Shown: positions 46,327 through 57,243 of the stretch, piece by piece | How the letters are laid out: every line of letters begins with the position of its first letter | How positions within the stretch are numbered: the first letter of the stretch is position 1 | Assembly: GCA_025766275.1 (NCBI GenBank) | Contig: JAFKAC010000004.1 | Coordinates: 744,001-808,000, forward strand | Length of the DNA stretch: 64,000 nucleotides | Direction: 5' to 3' | Source: Lactarius indigo | Taxonomy: Eukaryota; Basidiomycota; Agaricomycetes; Russulales; Russulaceae | Notes under the pieces: generated by a model | Told to the model about the DNA's origin: nothing | Seen by the model: the letters and a program-made list of their open reading frames with translations, nothing else | Database searches by the model: none | Position numbers and translations under genes: made by a program

Positions 46327-49300
46327 GAGGGCTTTACGATGTAATTCTGTAATTGTGACAACGCGCTATCGATCTTTGTGAATCCCAGTGACTGTCCACA
46401 CGAATTACCAAACGACTGAAGTAAACGCACTGGTGGACTCCGGAGCCACCGATAATTTCGTCCGACCAAGAATGGCGGCCCGGGCAGGAATCCCGATATG
46501 GCCCTTAGAAACACCTCGCAAAATATGGAACATAGACAATACGGAAAACAAAGCTGGGTTAATCACTCATTACGTTAACCTAGAAGTGAAAACACGCGGA
46601 CAGATTAAAAGAATGACCTTTTTGGTCACCGACCTCGGCAGCGAAGACATGGTGCTGGGCTACCCATGGCTAAGCGCCTTCGAGCCCACGATTAGTTGGG
46701 CAACAGCAACCATGCATCCGGACACGCAACCGGTAGTTCTGGCTACTACCGAGAAACTACTCACGACACCCGCCGTGCGGGCTCTAATTGTGGCAGAAAG
46801 AGAGGCCATTATCCAAGAATTAGAGGAAGAAGATATCTTTGTAAAAGCCACTACTTCGACAGAGTTGGCAATATCAGCAAAACAACAACAAACGGCAGCA
46901 GTGCTGCCGCCGGTATATGCAGAATACAGCATGTTGTTCAACGAGCAAGCCTCACATCGATTCCCTCCATCTCGACCCTGGGATCATGCTATCGACTTCA
47001 AGCCATCGGCGCCAGCGGCGATCGATTGCAAAATCTACCCTATGACGCAAAAAGAAGAGGGCGAATTGAAAGAATTCCTCGACGAAAAATTGAAACAGGG
47101 ATATCTACGCCCTTCTATCTCCCCGTACGCCTCCTCCTTTTTCTTTATCAAAAAGAAGGACGGAAAGCTACGCCCGGTGCAGGACTATCGTGTGATCAAC
47201 TCACACACCATTCGCAACCAATATCCGCTGCCGCTTATTCAGGACCTTATTTTGGACCTCAGCAACGCCCACATCTACACAAAGCTCGATATCCGCTGGG
47301 GCTACAACAACATCCGTATTCGCGACGGAGATCAAGAGAAAGCGGCCTTCAAAACCAAATTCGGCCTTTTTGAGCCTACAGTCATGTTCTTCGGCCTCAC
47401 CAATTCCCCTGCAACCTTCCAGGCAATGATGAATCACATCTATCGTGATACGATCGCAAAGCACGAACGTCTGGGAACTACGATACGTGTCTACATGGAC
47501 GATATTGGCATAGCCACTCATTTTGACCACGATCTCGCAGCTCATATCGCCGCCGTACGTGACGTACTGGGTGTCGCACGCGACCACGATCTCTACTTCA
47601 AACTTGAGAAGTGCCTGTTCCACCAGCCGCGGATGGATTACCTGGGGGTAATCCTTGAAAGGGGGGTGACCCGAATGGACCCTGTAAAAGTTCAAGGCAT
47701 CAAAGACTGGCCTACACCAACAAAGGTCAAAGACGTTCGATCGTTCCTGGGCTTCTGCAACTTTTACAGACTTTTCATCCGCGGATTCGCAACCCATGCC
47801 AAACCACTCACCAAGCTGACTAGGAAGGATGAAGAATGGAGGTGGACTGACGAAGAAAACAACGCATTCAATACCCTCAAACGCCTCGTGACCGAGGAAC
47901 CGGTATTGGCGCACCCGGTCCTCCAAGACCCGTTTGAATTGGAAGTTGACGCTTCCGGATACGCGGTGGGAGCCGTACTTTTACAACGAAAGTCTGACGG
48001 AAAACGGCACCCTATAGGCTATTACTCAGCCACACTCTCGGAGGCGGAACGAAACTACGACATCTACGACTTAGAATTGCTCGCAATAGTCAAGGCATTG
48101 CGAAACTGGAGACCGCTGCTCGCCGGAGCCCCACACAAAATTAAGATTTACTCAGACCACCTCAACCTACAATATTGGAGGTCGCCACAGAAGATCAGCA
48201 GACGAGTTGCCAGGGAAGTACTCGAGCTTTCTGAGTACGACTTCGAAATTCACCACATCAAAGGAAAGAACAACGGTCGAGCAGACGCTCTTTCAAGACG
48301 ACCAGACTACAATCAAGGGGAAGACGACAACAGTGAAGTAGTTGTCCTGCCCCCCGAGGTCTTCGTGAGAACCCTCAACGTCGCGCGCACCTTCACCGCA
48401 AACCCGAACCTACTCCAACCACGGCACCAACAGGACGACGAAGTAATCAAGGTATGGGTAGACCCCCATAACCTCAAAAAGATAGAAGGGGAATGGTATA
48501 AAGACGGCAGGTTCGTGATCACCGGACCAGCCTCGACGTATCGGGTGCTAATACACGACCATCACGACTTGCCAATACACGGACACCCCGGAGTGGCAAG
48601 AACGCAGCGAATCCTAGAACGACATTACTGGTGGCCGCGACTGCGAAAGGACGTGTACGAATACGTCCAAGGCTGCGCAGAGTGTCAGCGAAACAAAGTA
48701 AACACGAGGCCCATACGAGCCGCGCTGCATCCTATCACGCCAGTATTGGACGCGACACCCTTCCAGACCATAGCGATGGACTTTATCACTAAACTGCCGC
48801 CGTCACAGGGATACGACAGCATACTGACAGTCACGGACCACGACTGCACCAAGGCCTCTGTCTTCATCCCCTGTCGGGAAGAGATAACAGCTGAAGAGAC
48901 CGCAGCCCTGTACGTTGCTCACGTATTTAAACGCTTCGGATTACCGCGCAAGTGCATTAGTGACAGGGATCCACGATTCGCGTCAAAATTCACCAGAGAA
49001 GTATGCCGAGTCCTAGGCATCCAACAAAACATATCAACAGCGTACCACCCACGGACCGATGGACAGTCCGAGCGCACCAACCAGTGGTTGGAACAGTACC
49101 TGCGCTTCTGGGTGAATGAACGACAAGACAACTGGGTTGCTTATCTGCCAATCGCCGAATTCGCTCATAATAACTGGCCACACGAGCACACGAAACAGTC
49201 TCCATTTCAGCTTCTGATGGGGTATGACCCACAAGCGGATTGGACCGATAAGCCATCTCCCCTTCCGCAAGTCACAAGGCGGCTGACACAGCTGAAAGAA

Positions 49301-51025
49301 GCTCGAGAAGACGCTCAACGCCTCATGAAACGAGCTCAAGAGGCGTGGATACGCAATAAAGATACGCCCAAGTTCAAGATAGGAGACCTCGTGTGGCTAG
49401 AAGGAAAACATCTCCGAACCAATCAGCCCACGGCGAAATTAGCGGCGCGACGCCACGGACCATTCCGGGTGACACAGGTGATGTCCCCTTACAATTATCG
49501 ATTAGAGCTTCCCACGCAGTGGAGCATTCACCCAGTGTTCCACATCGATCTCCTCACGCCTTACAAACAAACCCCCCTTCACGGGGAAAATTTCACACGA
49601 CCGCCGCCCGAGTTGATCGATGGAGAAGAGGAGTACGAAGTCGAGGCCATTCTGGACTCTCGGCGTTTCGGCAGAGGGAGAAGGCTCCAATACCTTGTCA
49701 AGTGGAAGGGGTACCCGGACTCGGAGAACCAGTGGGTCAATAAGGATGACGTCTTTGCACCGGAAGCGCTCCGCCTCTTTCAGGAAGCGCAAGCACACGG
49801 AGCAACGGTTAAAAAGGGGTCGGTCGTCGCTCAGGAGAGTCATCCCCTTTTCCTTCGCTCTACCACCTCCACTCTTATGCCCACTTCCCCTCTACGACAT
49901 GTCACCCAAGTGATACTCCTCGACTCCCTTGCCGAAGACGCTCGGGCCCTCCTCGCAGAAGACGACGAGACTGAGATTCCCAACACCCAAATCACCCCGT
50001 ACACACCTGTCGGCCAGCCAGAGGGCCGTATCACCGCACAAGAGTGGGCAAATGTCCTTACCCGATTCCCAGACCCCACGCAACAGCCCGACGACGAGTC
50101 CGCCGTCGCCCATATCTTCCGCGACGAACATGGGGCGCGCGAGCCCATCGCTGCCATCCCCCCTAGCGACGACCTCATTGGCGTTCGCAGAATTTTCCCG
50201 CGCAACGACGAGCGTTCAAGCTCTCCTGGAGTACGAGTTGGACGGTTGGAGGAGGGTAGCAGCGGAGTGGCAGAAGGAACAGTTAGACTCAGCCGCGGCC
50301 CGACTGAGAGAGATGCGAGAGCGGCGGCAGCGATGGAGGCTGCTGAGGCTGGCCATGACGACGACGATTACTACCCGGCACGCCACGCCTTCCTTCGAAC
50401 GAAAGGCGACCCTACTAATCCCCGCATCACACCCTGGCTCGTCAACTCCGACGGGTCCGCCATGTACCGAGGACGTGTGCGTGTACCGGGCGCCGCAGAC
50501 CACCGTCCCTTCACCGCCGCTGACGACCCCGCGCACGTTATTGCGCCTGAAGGGTTCAGGGCAAATCGACGACCCCATCACATTCCATACCCCATCACCG
50601 GGCCCGACGGAGTAGAGAGGGACGCATCTCACGTCCAGATTATTGGAGGGGCGGATCCCCTCATACTCGGGGTGATACCCGGCTCCCCCCATCTATACGG
50701 TAAGCCCCTCTACGCCGAGCCACATGTCAACGCCGCGCTACGCCCCACGTACCCTCACGAGGATCTCGTCATCCTCGCCGCGGACAAAATCACGGACCGC
50801 GCCCTCAATCGCATCAATGACGAGACGCTTACGGCGGAAGTCACGCGCTACCACGCGGCCAGTTTCGAACTGGAGCGACTTCGCGCTAGGGTGGCCCAAC
50901 TCCGCGACATGATCGCATGCGCCCAAAGCGACCGACAAGACTCCATCTATCGACTGGAGCGCGCCACGGCACTCGAGCGCATTGCCGACGAACAGCGCGA
51001 CTGGCCAGCCAGGGACTTTCGGTGA
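46298..51025 (+). pseudogene. R2 pol polyprotein with one in-frame TGA
   Basis: Reading from the frameshift site gives about 27 codons, a TGA at 46379-46381, then 1545 uninterrupted codons to 51025. R1 has CGA at the TGA position, so this is one C-to-T change. Numbered from 46388: protease DSGATDNF (about 16), reverse transcriptase VYMDDIG (about 367), RNase H DASGYAVGA (about 520), zinc-binding integrase domain (about 725-780, ending CAECQRNK), integrase core with TVTDHD, SDRDPRF and DGQSERTNQ (about 815-895), chromodomain (about 1080-1135, QYLVKWKGYPDSENQW), then a 400-residue extension. All catalytic residues are present. Copies that read through or lost the TGA would be fully functional. 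Confidence 0.9.
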
Positions 51026-51054
51026 GTCGGGGCCTCACGCTGAAAGGAGGGTGA

Positions 51055-51583
51055 TGTCACGTTTCGACTTGGATGGACTGTACGACTTGAACCCTTACTG
51101 TACCAGTTGTCACTACGGCGGTAAGGTATATTAGTGACGGACTTACTTACGGTGATACGGTAGTGCGATAGGCGATAGGGTACGATAGCTGACTGATGAC
51201 CGACGCCACTAGTACTGGTACTAGTAGTATTAGGGTTCGAGTTGTTTCTGCGATACGTTGGACGCTACTATACTGTGACTCATAGCAGCGCTTGAAAGCC
51301 TGCTCGACCTGTATTTATAGTGTCTAGCGAAGACCAAGATACGCCATCTTGGTCTTCTTGAATCGTCACTTGTCTTTCTCTTCTCTGACTTCTCTTCGAC
51401 TCTAAATATCTCTTCGTCCGATTTCAATCGCAACTTCAGAATCTTCGATTTGCCGGTGTACCTTCGTGTATTCACCAAGGCAAAGACTTGGACCTCCGCG
51501 TCTTCAAGGTTGAGACCGCAGTACAGCTAAGTTGTTACCGCCAATCGAGCTCAAGTCGAGCTAAACGTCGTGGTGACGTTACA
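51055..51583 (+). repeat. R2 3' LTR
   Basis: Uninterrupted 529 bp LTR, TGTCACG...GTTACA, preceded by a polypurine tract and followed by the GTAGC target duplication and the Plavaka transposase exon. Confidence 0.92.
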
Positions 51584-52694
51584 GTAGCGCCTGGCCGGCG
51601 TGCTTCGAGGGATGTCTATCATAAGTCATAAGTGCGTGAAATAACCCAAGAAATTGAGGGCGCACCTGTACTGCCCACCACCAATCACCAGTGTGCATCT
51701 CGCTATACACACGGCATGTTCGCTCGTGATCGGTGTAGTGGCGCTCTGGCGCAAATACCAAGTCACGCACAAACTCAGGGTTGCCGTAAAGCGTCCGAAT
51801 ACATTGCAAGACGTCACGGAAATAGAATTGAAGGGTGTTACCCGCGATGGTCATGTCCTCGCACTTGAACTGGGGGCACCCTGGTAGCTCCGTGTCGATA
51901 ATGTAGTTCAGTTCATTTGGTGTGTGATATGACAAGCCAAGCTTGTCAACGACCTTTCAAGATGCGTTAGTTATGTCACGAAACAATAAGGATGATCGTA
52001 CCTCAGGGATTGCAAGGATATCTGCGACAGCCGACGATGTCGGCCCACGTGTTTTAGCCCAACGCGCGATCTCCCAATCACACTGGGAGCGAAATGGTGC
52101 CCATACCGAGGACCCGAATGTCTCTTGACTGGACTGATATACGTGAAAGCCTTGAAGTGTGCTGGGTATTGGTGAACCTGGACTGCCATATGGGAAGTGG
52201 TCGATGACCAACTGGGGGCCATTCGTATCACTGGGCGCAGAGTGCAGAGGCTGTCCCAGGCCTGATGGTGGTGAACCGGGCAAATTAGGCTGGTCCGGTG
52301 ATGCAGAAAGTCCCTGATCAGGGCCAGTACAATAATTGACGTCCTGAGCTAAAGCTTCAAGAAGATCAGCGTCCGCGGTGTCTGCAGCGGTGTCTTCACA
52401 TTCGGTGGCGGGATCTTCATCCTCGGCGGCGGCATCCTCACACTTGGCAGTGGCGTCCTCACAGTCAGCAGGCCCAGTAGCGTCCCAATGGTTAGCAAAT
52501 TTGTCGTGGTCCCATGATGCAGGACCTGCGTTTGACGCTAAGTTAGACCCTCGAGTTTGACATGTGGTGGGGATTTGTGTAGCTGTATGCAGGGCACGGC
52601 AGCTCGGAAGTTGAGTCCTGTTGATGTGTTGGGAAAGGCCGCGAGGGGTGAACACCCGATTGCAGCCGCGACAGTGAATTTGTGCTTGGCTCAT

Positions 52695-52979
52695 GGCAGT
52701 GGGTCGGGCTGGGTGGTAGTAGAAGGAAAAGAAGTGAGCGTCAAATGGAGGACAATTACCAGACTGTTAACGCTTTTCAGTTAGCACAGCAGATTATCGA
52801 TATAAAGAAGACGTACCTTCGTCCCCATCCCCCATTCCAATTCCAGTCTCTACTCAGTAATCATATTAGTACTCCCTTTTTCTTGATATCATCACCTTTG
52901 CTTTGATCTTTATAGATGGCCCCGCGAACCTGCCATACTCAGATGTGTGTGCCGACAGAAGACACGCAGGGAAGACGAA
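52695..52979. promoter_or_regulatory. Divergent promoter of the Plavaka element
   Basis: 285 nt between the transposase start (-) and the DUF6532 gene start (+). AT-rich, with a long CT-rich stretch (about 52817-52912). It presumably drives both genes of the transposon. Confidence 0.45.
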
Positions 52980-55058
52980 ATGAAGACCAGACTCCATTTC
53001 AAACCGCGACTCAGGCAGGCCAAGATAACACTACGGGTTCAAACGGCAACACAACGATTCGGGTTCCTCCACCCAGTAAGTCTACAACTTCATGGAGTGA
53101 GGAATTCGTCTTATTCAGTTATCGCAAGCACGCGGGAAACCTACCTTCAGCACCAGCAACGTCGTTACACCCACGCCCTTGAATACACAGTTGGGCACCA
53201 CTAAGAAAACCCGAACTATTGGTATGTGAATCGCAAAGGCAATTGATGATGAGACTGACCTTGAAGTTGATAAAGGTCCTTCCCATGGTCGTCCGATGCC
53301 ACTCAAGTTGGCCCAGGAAAGCGAGCTAATAAATGAACAAGGGTATGATGGCGGTGCGATAAGGGGGAAACGAGTTGAGAGGCAAGGCGGTGAGTGAGAA
53401 TATTACTAATCTCTTTGTTCGTCAAACAAGCAGAAATTTTTCAGCTCCGTCCTCTGGTCATGTTCCTCCCCCCGTCCACATTCCTTCCTATTCCAACCCC
53501 AAATGCTTCCACAACCCTGATGTGGATGATGACGACAGCGCATCTGAGGACGATGACAACGACGACGAGCAGATTGTTGAACTTGCTCTCAGAAACCCCG
53601 CAAAATTCTCTGAGGCTATGGCTACCGAAGTACGCCTTTTTTTTCGACATCCTTTAGTCTGACTCCCACTTTCACAGCGGCCCACCTGGAAGGAACCAGG
53701 TGGTATAGATACGCCCCGCTCAGTGAAGCTGACTTCCAGACAGAGCACCGACAGCCCTGGCTCATCTGGCGGTGTCCGCAGCCATGCACCTGCAGGTGCT
53801 ACCCCTACGTCCACACCAATACTGCCAGTGACACCTGGACCAAAGGCACGCCTGGCTGAGCTCCCAGATGAAGGTTTTTTTTTTTTTGTCTTTAAGTGTC
53901 CGTTCTTTGGCTGACCATTGCGACACGTAGCTGGTACTCCATCGCCAAACCAGACCCTGACTGTGATGTCCGAGTCGCCGGCGTCCCCTGTCTCACATAT
54001 CGATACGGATCTGGTGTTCGTGGGTAGCACAACCAAGATCATGCTAACCAGCCAGCGCCCACTCGTCCGAGGGATTGTTCAGGATGCAATCAAGAACCTT
54101 CGAGCTTCTCTCTTATTTAACAATGCCTTCCCAGACGCGACTGTCGCTTTTGCCTTCACTCGAGATGCTCTCCTTACTGCCACTGAGAGTCATGGACACG
54201 GAGGAGGCATTGTTCGACGCCGACTTCAAGTCGACGACGAATATCTGACCAAGCTCATATCCTTGGTAAGTTTTATGATATTATAGATGATGTCACTCAA
54301 ATTAATGGACAGTTGCGTGCACGAGTTCCACATTTCCGTAGTGAGGTCAAGGAGCGTTGCAACGCCGTTAGCGTGGCGCCAATAATTGCGACCAGTTCGG
54401 CGGCTGAAATTTCCCGATTGATTCGGAAGCAGCTTTCTTGTTACAACTATATTTTCCCGGGGGCACCTGGTGTAAGTGCCATCCTTTTTGATGAGCTCTT
54501 CTGATACCTTCCTAGAACATGGGAATCACTGGACTTGTGAGGACCTCGCACCCATATCGAAACCCGCGAATCATTGCAGTTATCCGTGACTTATATTTCA
54601 CGGGTGGTTCAACTTCGTTTGTTGCTCGTTTCCACCATCTTTTCCCAACGTACCAAGGTGAAGATGGAGTGGTAAGTCGGGAAGTTCCAATGCCCATGGT
54701 CGCTCTAGTTGCAACTGCAGTGAGTCAAGTAAAACTTTATTTTTATGATGCTAACTCTGTATTAGCTTTATGCCACTCTTTACAAGTGGCGTGGTGGCGA
54801 ACAGCAGACAGCAGAATTTTCAGCAAATGCCTACATGGATGTGTACCTCGCCAACATGAATACTCTCAAGCATATCCTAAACAACCGAGAACGTGCTTTT
54901 CACATCATGATGAGTGATATTTATGCTCAAGCAAGGTGAGTCTGCTACCTTCGCTTGGACTGTTGTAGTCCTGACTGTGCTGTGGTAGCACTACGGGGGG
55001 TACAGTCGTGACATCGACTCTTCCAATTGCCGATCTCGATCTCGATGAACTTGAATGA
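52980..55058 (+). CDS. DUF6532-type protein carried by the Plavaka element
   Basis: Exons 52980-53075 (least certain), 53119-53221, 53267-53393, 53434-53629, 53678-53873, 53931-54265, 54313-54471, 54516-54719, 54766-54935, 54989-55058, giving 551 residues with matching phases. The N-terminal 270 residues are low-complexity with an acidic run (DDDDSASEDDDNDDE). The C-terminal 280 match the basidiomycete DUF6532 domain as I know it: NAFPDATVAFAFTRDALL, RRRLQVDDEYLTKLISL, KQLSCYNYIFPG, DLYFTGGSTSFVARFHHLFP and ALVATALYATLYKWR (joined across an intron). Molecular function is unknown. It lies inside the transposon's inverted repeats, head-to-head with the transposase, and has no stop or frameshift. 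An ATG at 52916 opens a longer first frame but does not splice in phase. Confidence 0.75.
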
Positions 55059-55485
55059 AAGTGTGCTTCCAGCTTCGACAGACCTGTTAACAATAATACC
55101 CTGTAAGTCTATGGTACTCCTTTGAACGACATCACTGACGTGAATTTTAACGATCAGCAGTGATTATCAGAAATTCCCCCAAAAAAAAAAAAAACATTTG
55201 ACCTTTTCCCCTCACTCTCCTTTTTGATTTCCGTGCTTGTTTGTTTGTGCCTGTCGTGCCTGGTCGCTCCTTTGATAGTTATAATAAAATTTGATAATGG
55301 TTAAGATAATAATGATTGATAATCTGAGAGAATCTGAGAGCACGATTATTGGTAACCTATCTGAGAATACCACGAAAATATTGCGAAAATATCGATAATT
55401 AGCACTAATTTAGTTGTGGCAACGAAATAGAGATAATTTAGCTAATTATACTAATCTTCGCTAATTTAGTCAAATTATCCCTCGC
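55059..55485. other. 3' flank of the DUF6532 gene and AT-rich subterminal region
   Basis: Holds an A-run of 14 (about 55182-55195) and AT-rich repeats of the type TAGCTAAATTA/GCTAATTATAC leading to the right terminal inverted repeat. The AT-rich part is repeated in inverse orientation at 56500-56690. Confidence 0.55.
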
Positions 55486-55511
55486 TAGCGCGGGAGGTTT
55501 TTCCTGATGGC
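55486..55511 (-). repeat. Right terminal inverted repeat of the Plavaka element
   Basis: Read on the minus strand from 55508: ATCAGGAAAAACCTCCCG then CGCTA. Pairs with 33663-33686. Confidence 0.82.
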
Positions 55512-55514
55512 CAC

Positions 55515-55856
55515 ACGTTGTACTAACGCAGTGGGGGCGTTGGTGCAAGCCCGCTGTGCTGCCATCCGGGGTTGGGTATCCGATGCTCTCTTCCTGTGTG
55601 CCCTGGACCACACGAGGTGAATCCTCGTGTCCCTGTGTACTGAATAAAAGGTGGTAAACGCAGTGTGGAAGCGAAGGACTTCCTTCTGATGTGTAAGTGA
55701 GCGAGTATTCGTAATGGAGGCCAGAGCAGCCTCGTCATCCGATAGTATGTAGATGTGAGTCGGGGGTGCACGCGAATACTCAGCTGAAACCACCTCGAGC
55801 TCGGCGGCTTTTGAAATGCCGAACAGGTGGACACCATGCATCTCTACACCTGCACA
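55515..55856 (-). mobile_element. LINE remnant, RNase H part
   Basis: The minus strand has about 110 codons with YILSDDEAALASITNTRS and IHLVWSRAHRKR, a pattern like the RNase H domain of fungal LINE polyproteins (Asp in LSDDEAA). It continues, after removal of the Plavaka insertion, into 33662-32880. The 5' end is truncated where similarity to the M2 upstream region starts (about 55857). Confidence 0.6.
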
Positions 55857-56412
55857 TGTGCGTGGTCTTTATCACATGCAACATGTCACCGCAGTCTAGG
55901 AGTCCTGTCGGGGTGCAGCTTGCTCTGGCCCCTGTGACCCTCGCTTCTCTCTCTCACACTGAAGAGCGCGGATAGCGGCAGTTCCTGTCCAGTTGCGGAC
56001 ATTTCCCTGCGAGCGTTCTGTGCCCGTTCGGCATACCGAGCAGGACAACTATATATACACCATCCCTGCCCCCATCTGTAAGTCAGCAAAGCTTTCAACC
56101 TTACCACACCGATGTCAAACCGCGTCCCTCCCTCTTTCCCTCACCCCTTCTCCGTTGGGTCCGAGTCCTCATACCCCGCACAAGATGCGGCGGGTACTCC
56201 TGAACAACGCTCTATAGATCCCGCACAGGTTTTTGCTTATCCTCCAGATAGTGTGTTCACACGAACTGCCATTGGCACTTCGCTCGACACCCCCTATTGG
56301 TCCCAGCCACAGTTTCCAGTTCAGAGCCATGGAATCACTCCTAATCTTATGCCAATACTGAACGCACCTCCGCGACGTCTATCTCCACATATCCCCCCGT
56401 ACCAACCCATGA
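55857..56412 (+). pseudogene. M3: truncated third copy of the M gene with promoter
   Basis: Upstream region, TATA run (56050-56057) and the first 100 codons from ATG 56112 closely match M2 (30371-30920). The match stops at about 56412, before the acidic patch and zinc ribbon. A 58-nt stretch of unknown origin follows, then a Plavaka-type end. The frame remains open for 26 more codons of unrelated sequence. Probably non-functional. Confidence 0.75.
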
Positions 56413-56471
56413 ATCTCAGTGACCTCCGTAACTTCTGGTGGCTGAGTTACAAGTGGCACACTGACAGTGTC

Positions 56472-56756
56472 ATCAGGAAAAACCTCCCGCGCTAGCGAGG
56501 GATAATTTGACTAAATTAGCGAAGATTAACGAAAATTAGCTATATTATCTCCATTTCGTTGCCACAACTAAATTAGTGCTAATTTTGTGATAATCAGGAT
56601 AGGTTACCAATAGTGGTGCTCTCAAATATCACATCGTTATCATGTTTAGCAATCATTATCAGATTTATTATTATTATCAAATGAGTAAAACACAAATCCG
56701 AAAATTGTAAACAAGGCAACTAATAGAACTGCGTGCCGTCGGTATACGACCGTACT
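56472..56756 (+). mobile_element. Second Plavaka-type terminus, interrupted by R3
   Basis: Starts ATCAGGAAAAACCTCCCG then CGCTAGCGAGGGATAA, the same as the right end of the element at 33663-55511 in inverse orientation, and stays similar for about 200 nt of AT-rich sequence. It is cut at 56756 by R3, so whether it belongs to a full element or a short non-autonomous one cannot be seen in the window. Confidence 0.7.
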
Positions 56757-57213
56757 GTAACGCCGTCACGACGTTAGCTCGACTTGAGCTTCGATAAGGC
56801 GACTTCTGTGACTTAGCTAATCACGCACGATGGCGTATGGCACGAAGGCAGGCTCCAGATGTTCGAAGACACTGGCGAATATAGGCGGCTTCCCTTCACA
56901 GGTGAAGCGAGTGTTTCAGAAGAGGAGAGACAAGAAGTGACGATTGAAGAAGACCAAGATGGCGTGTCTTGGTCTTCCGCAGCTACCTTAAATACAAGAA
57001 AAGCAGGCTTTCAAGCGCTGCTATGAGTCATCGTATTGTAGCGTCCAACGTATCGCGTAAGTACCGCAATCCAAGTACTACTACTACCTGTACTAGGATC
57101 GAGTCATCCTTCAACTCCTAACTCCTATCGTAAACCCCGAGTCCATGACTAATATACCTTACAGCCGTAGCCACAACCGGTACAGTAAGGGTTCAATGCG
57201 GACAATCGTAACA
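56757..57213 (-). repeat. R3 3' LTR
   Basis: Starts TGTTACG on the minus strand and ends CGTTACA. Contains TATTTAAGG (56994-56986) and, 34 nt after its start, ATCTTGGTCTT (56960-56950), plus the same kind of inverted repeat as R1 and R2. No ATG follows in the leader. Confidence 0.88.
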
Positions 57214-57243
57214 TCACCCCCTTTTCAGCGTGAGGCCCCAGAC

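Larger units (their letters stand above)
35857..51583 (+). mobile_element. LTR element R2 (Ty3/gypsy, chromodomain), interrupted by R1
   Basis: Flanked by GTAGC direct repeats (35852-35856 and 51584-51588). The 5' LTR is in two parts, 35857-36027 and 43870-44227; the 3' LTR is 51055-51583. Both total 529 bp and start TGTCACG, end TTACA. I count about four differences between them, all transitions, so the insertion is young. The polypurine tract is GAAAGGAGGGTGA at 51042-51054. Gag and pol lie on the plus strand. R1 sits in the 5' LTR. Confidence 0.92.
33809..52694 (-). pseudogene. Plavaka transposase, intact but split by LTR element R2
   Basis: Minus-strand exons: 52694-52002, 51953-51666, 51615-51584 joined to 35851-34218 across R2, and 34170-33809. 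Taken together they form 1002 codons in one frame without stops. The N-terminus has a zinc-finger-like C-x2-C...H...C motif (CRGCNRVF...). Acidic and Pro-rich linker follows. The conserved transposase core includes VIISSDKTQLTLF, IGNVPKDIRRKPS, GDYPEQVLVTC and CPKC, and the C-terminal exon has LAYVEWFSP and FYINPFSS. These are hallmarks I associate with Plavaka transposases. R2 inserted within codons (target GTAGC); removing it and one GTAGC restores SLEARRPGATVIPVII. The split is therefore the only visible lesion, and the copy was probably active shortly before R2 landed. Confidence 0.85.
33663..55511 (-). mobile_element. Plavaka-type (CACTA-like) DNA transposon, interrupted
   Basis: Terminal inverted repeats begin ATCAGGAAAAACCTCCCG at 33663 and, inverted, end near 55507-55511. 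CAC flanks both sides (33660-33662 and 55512-55514), matching a 3 bp target-site duplication. The right end has three extra bases (GCC) outside the repeat. Contents: a minus-strand Plavaka transposase split by the 15.7 kb LTR element R2, and a plus-strand DUF6532 gene driven divergently. Without R2 the element is about 6.1 kb. Naming of the family rests on the transposase sequence; the ends are my observation. Confidence 0.8.

Noticed and set aside
47201..47926. 241-codon minus-strand frame
   Set aside because: Antisense shadow of the R2 reverse transcriptase; an equivalent exists opposite other pol copies because of codon use.
36028..51583. CRISPR-like or satellite array because of repeated blocks
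   Set aside because: The repeats are LTRs of two nested retrotransposons with target-site duplications; there are no short evenly spaced repeats.
52916..53182. ATG at 52916 as start of the DUF6532 gene
   Set aside because: Its frame cannot be spliced in phase to the next exon; the ATG at 52980 can. Still uncertain without cDNA.
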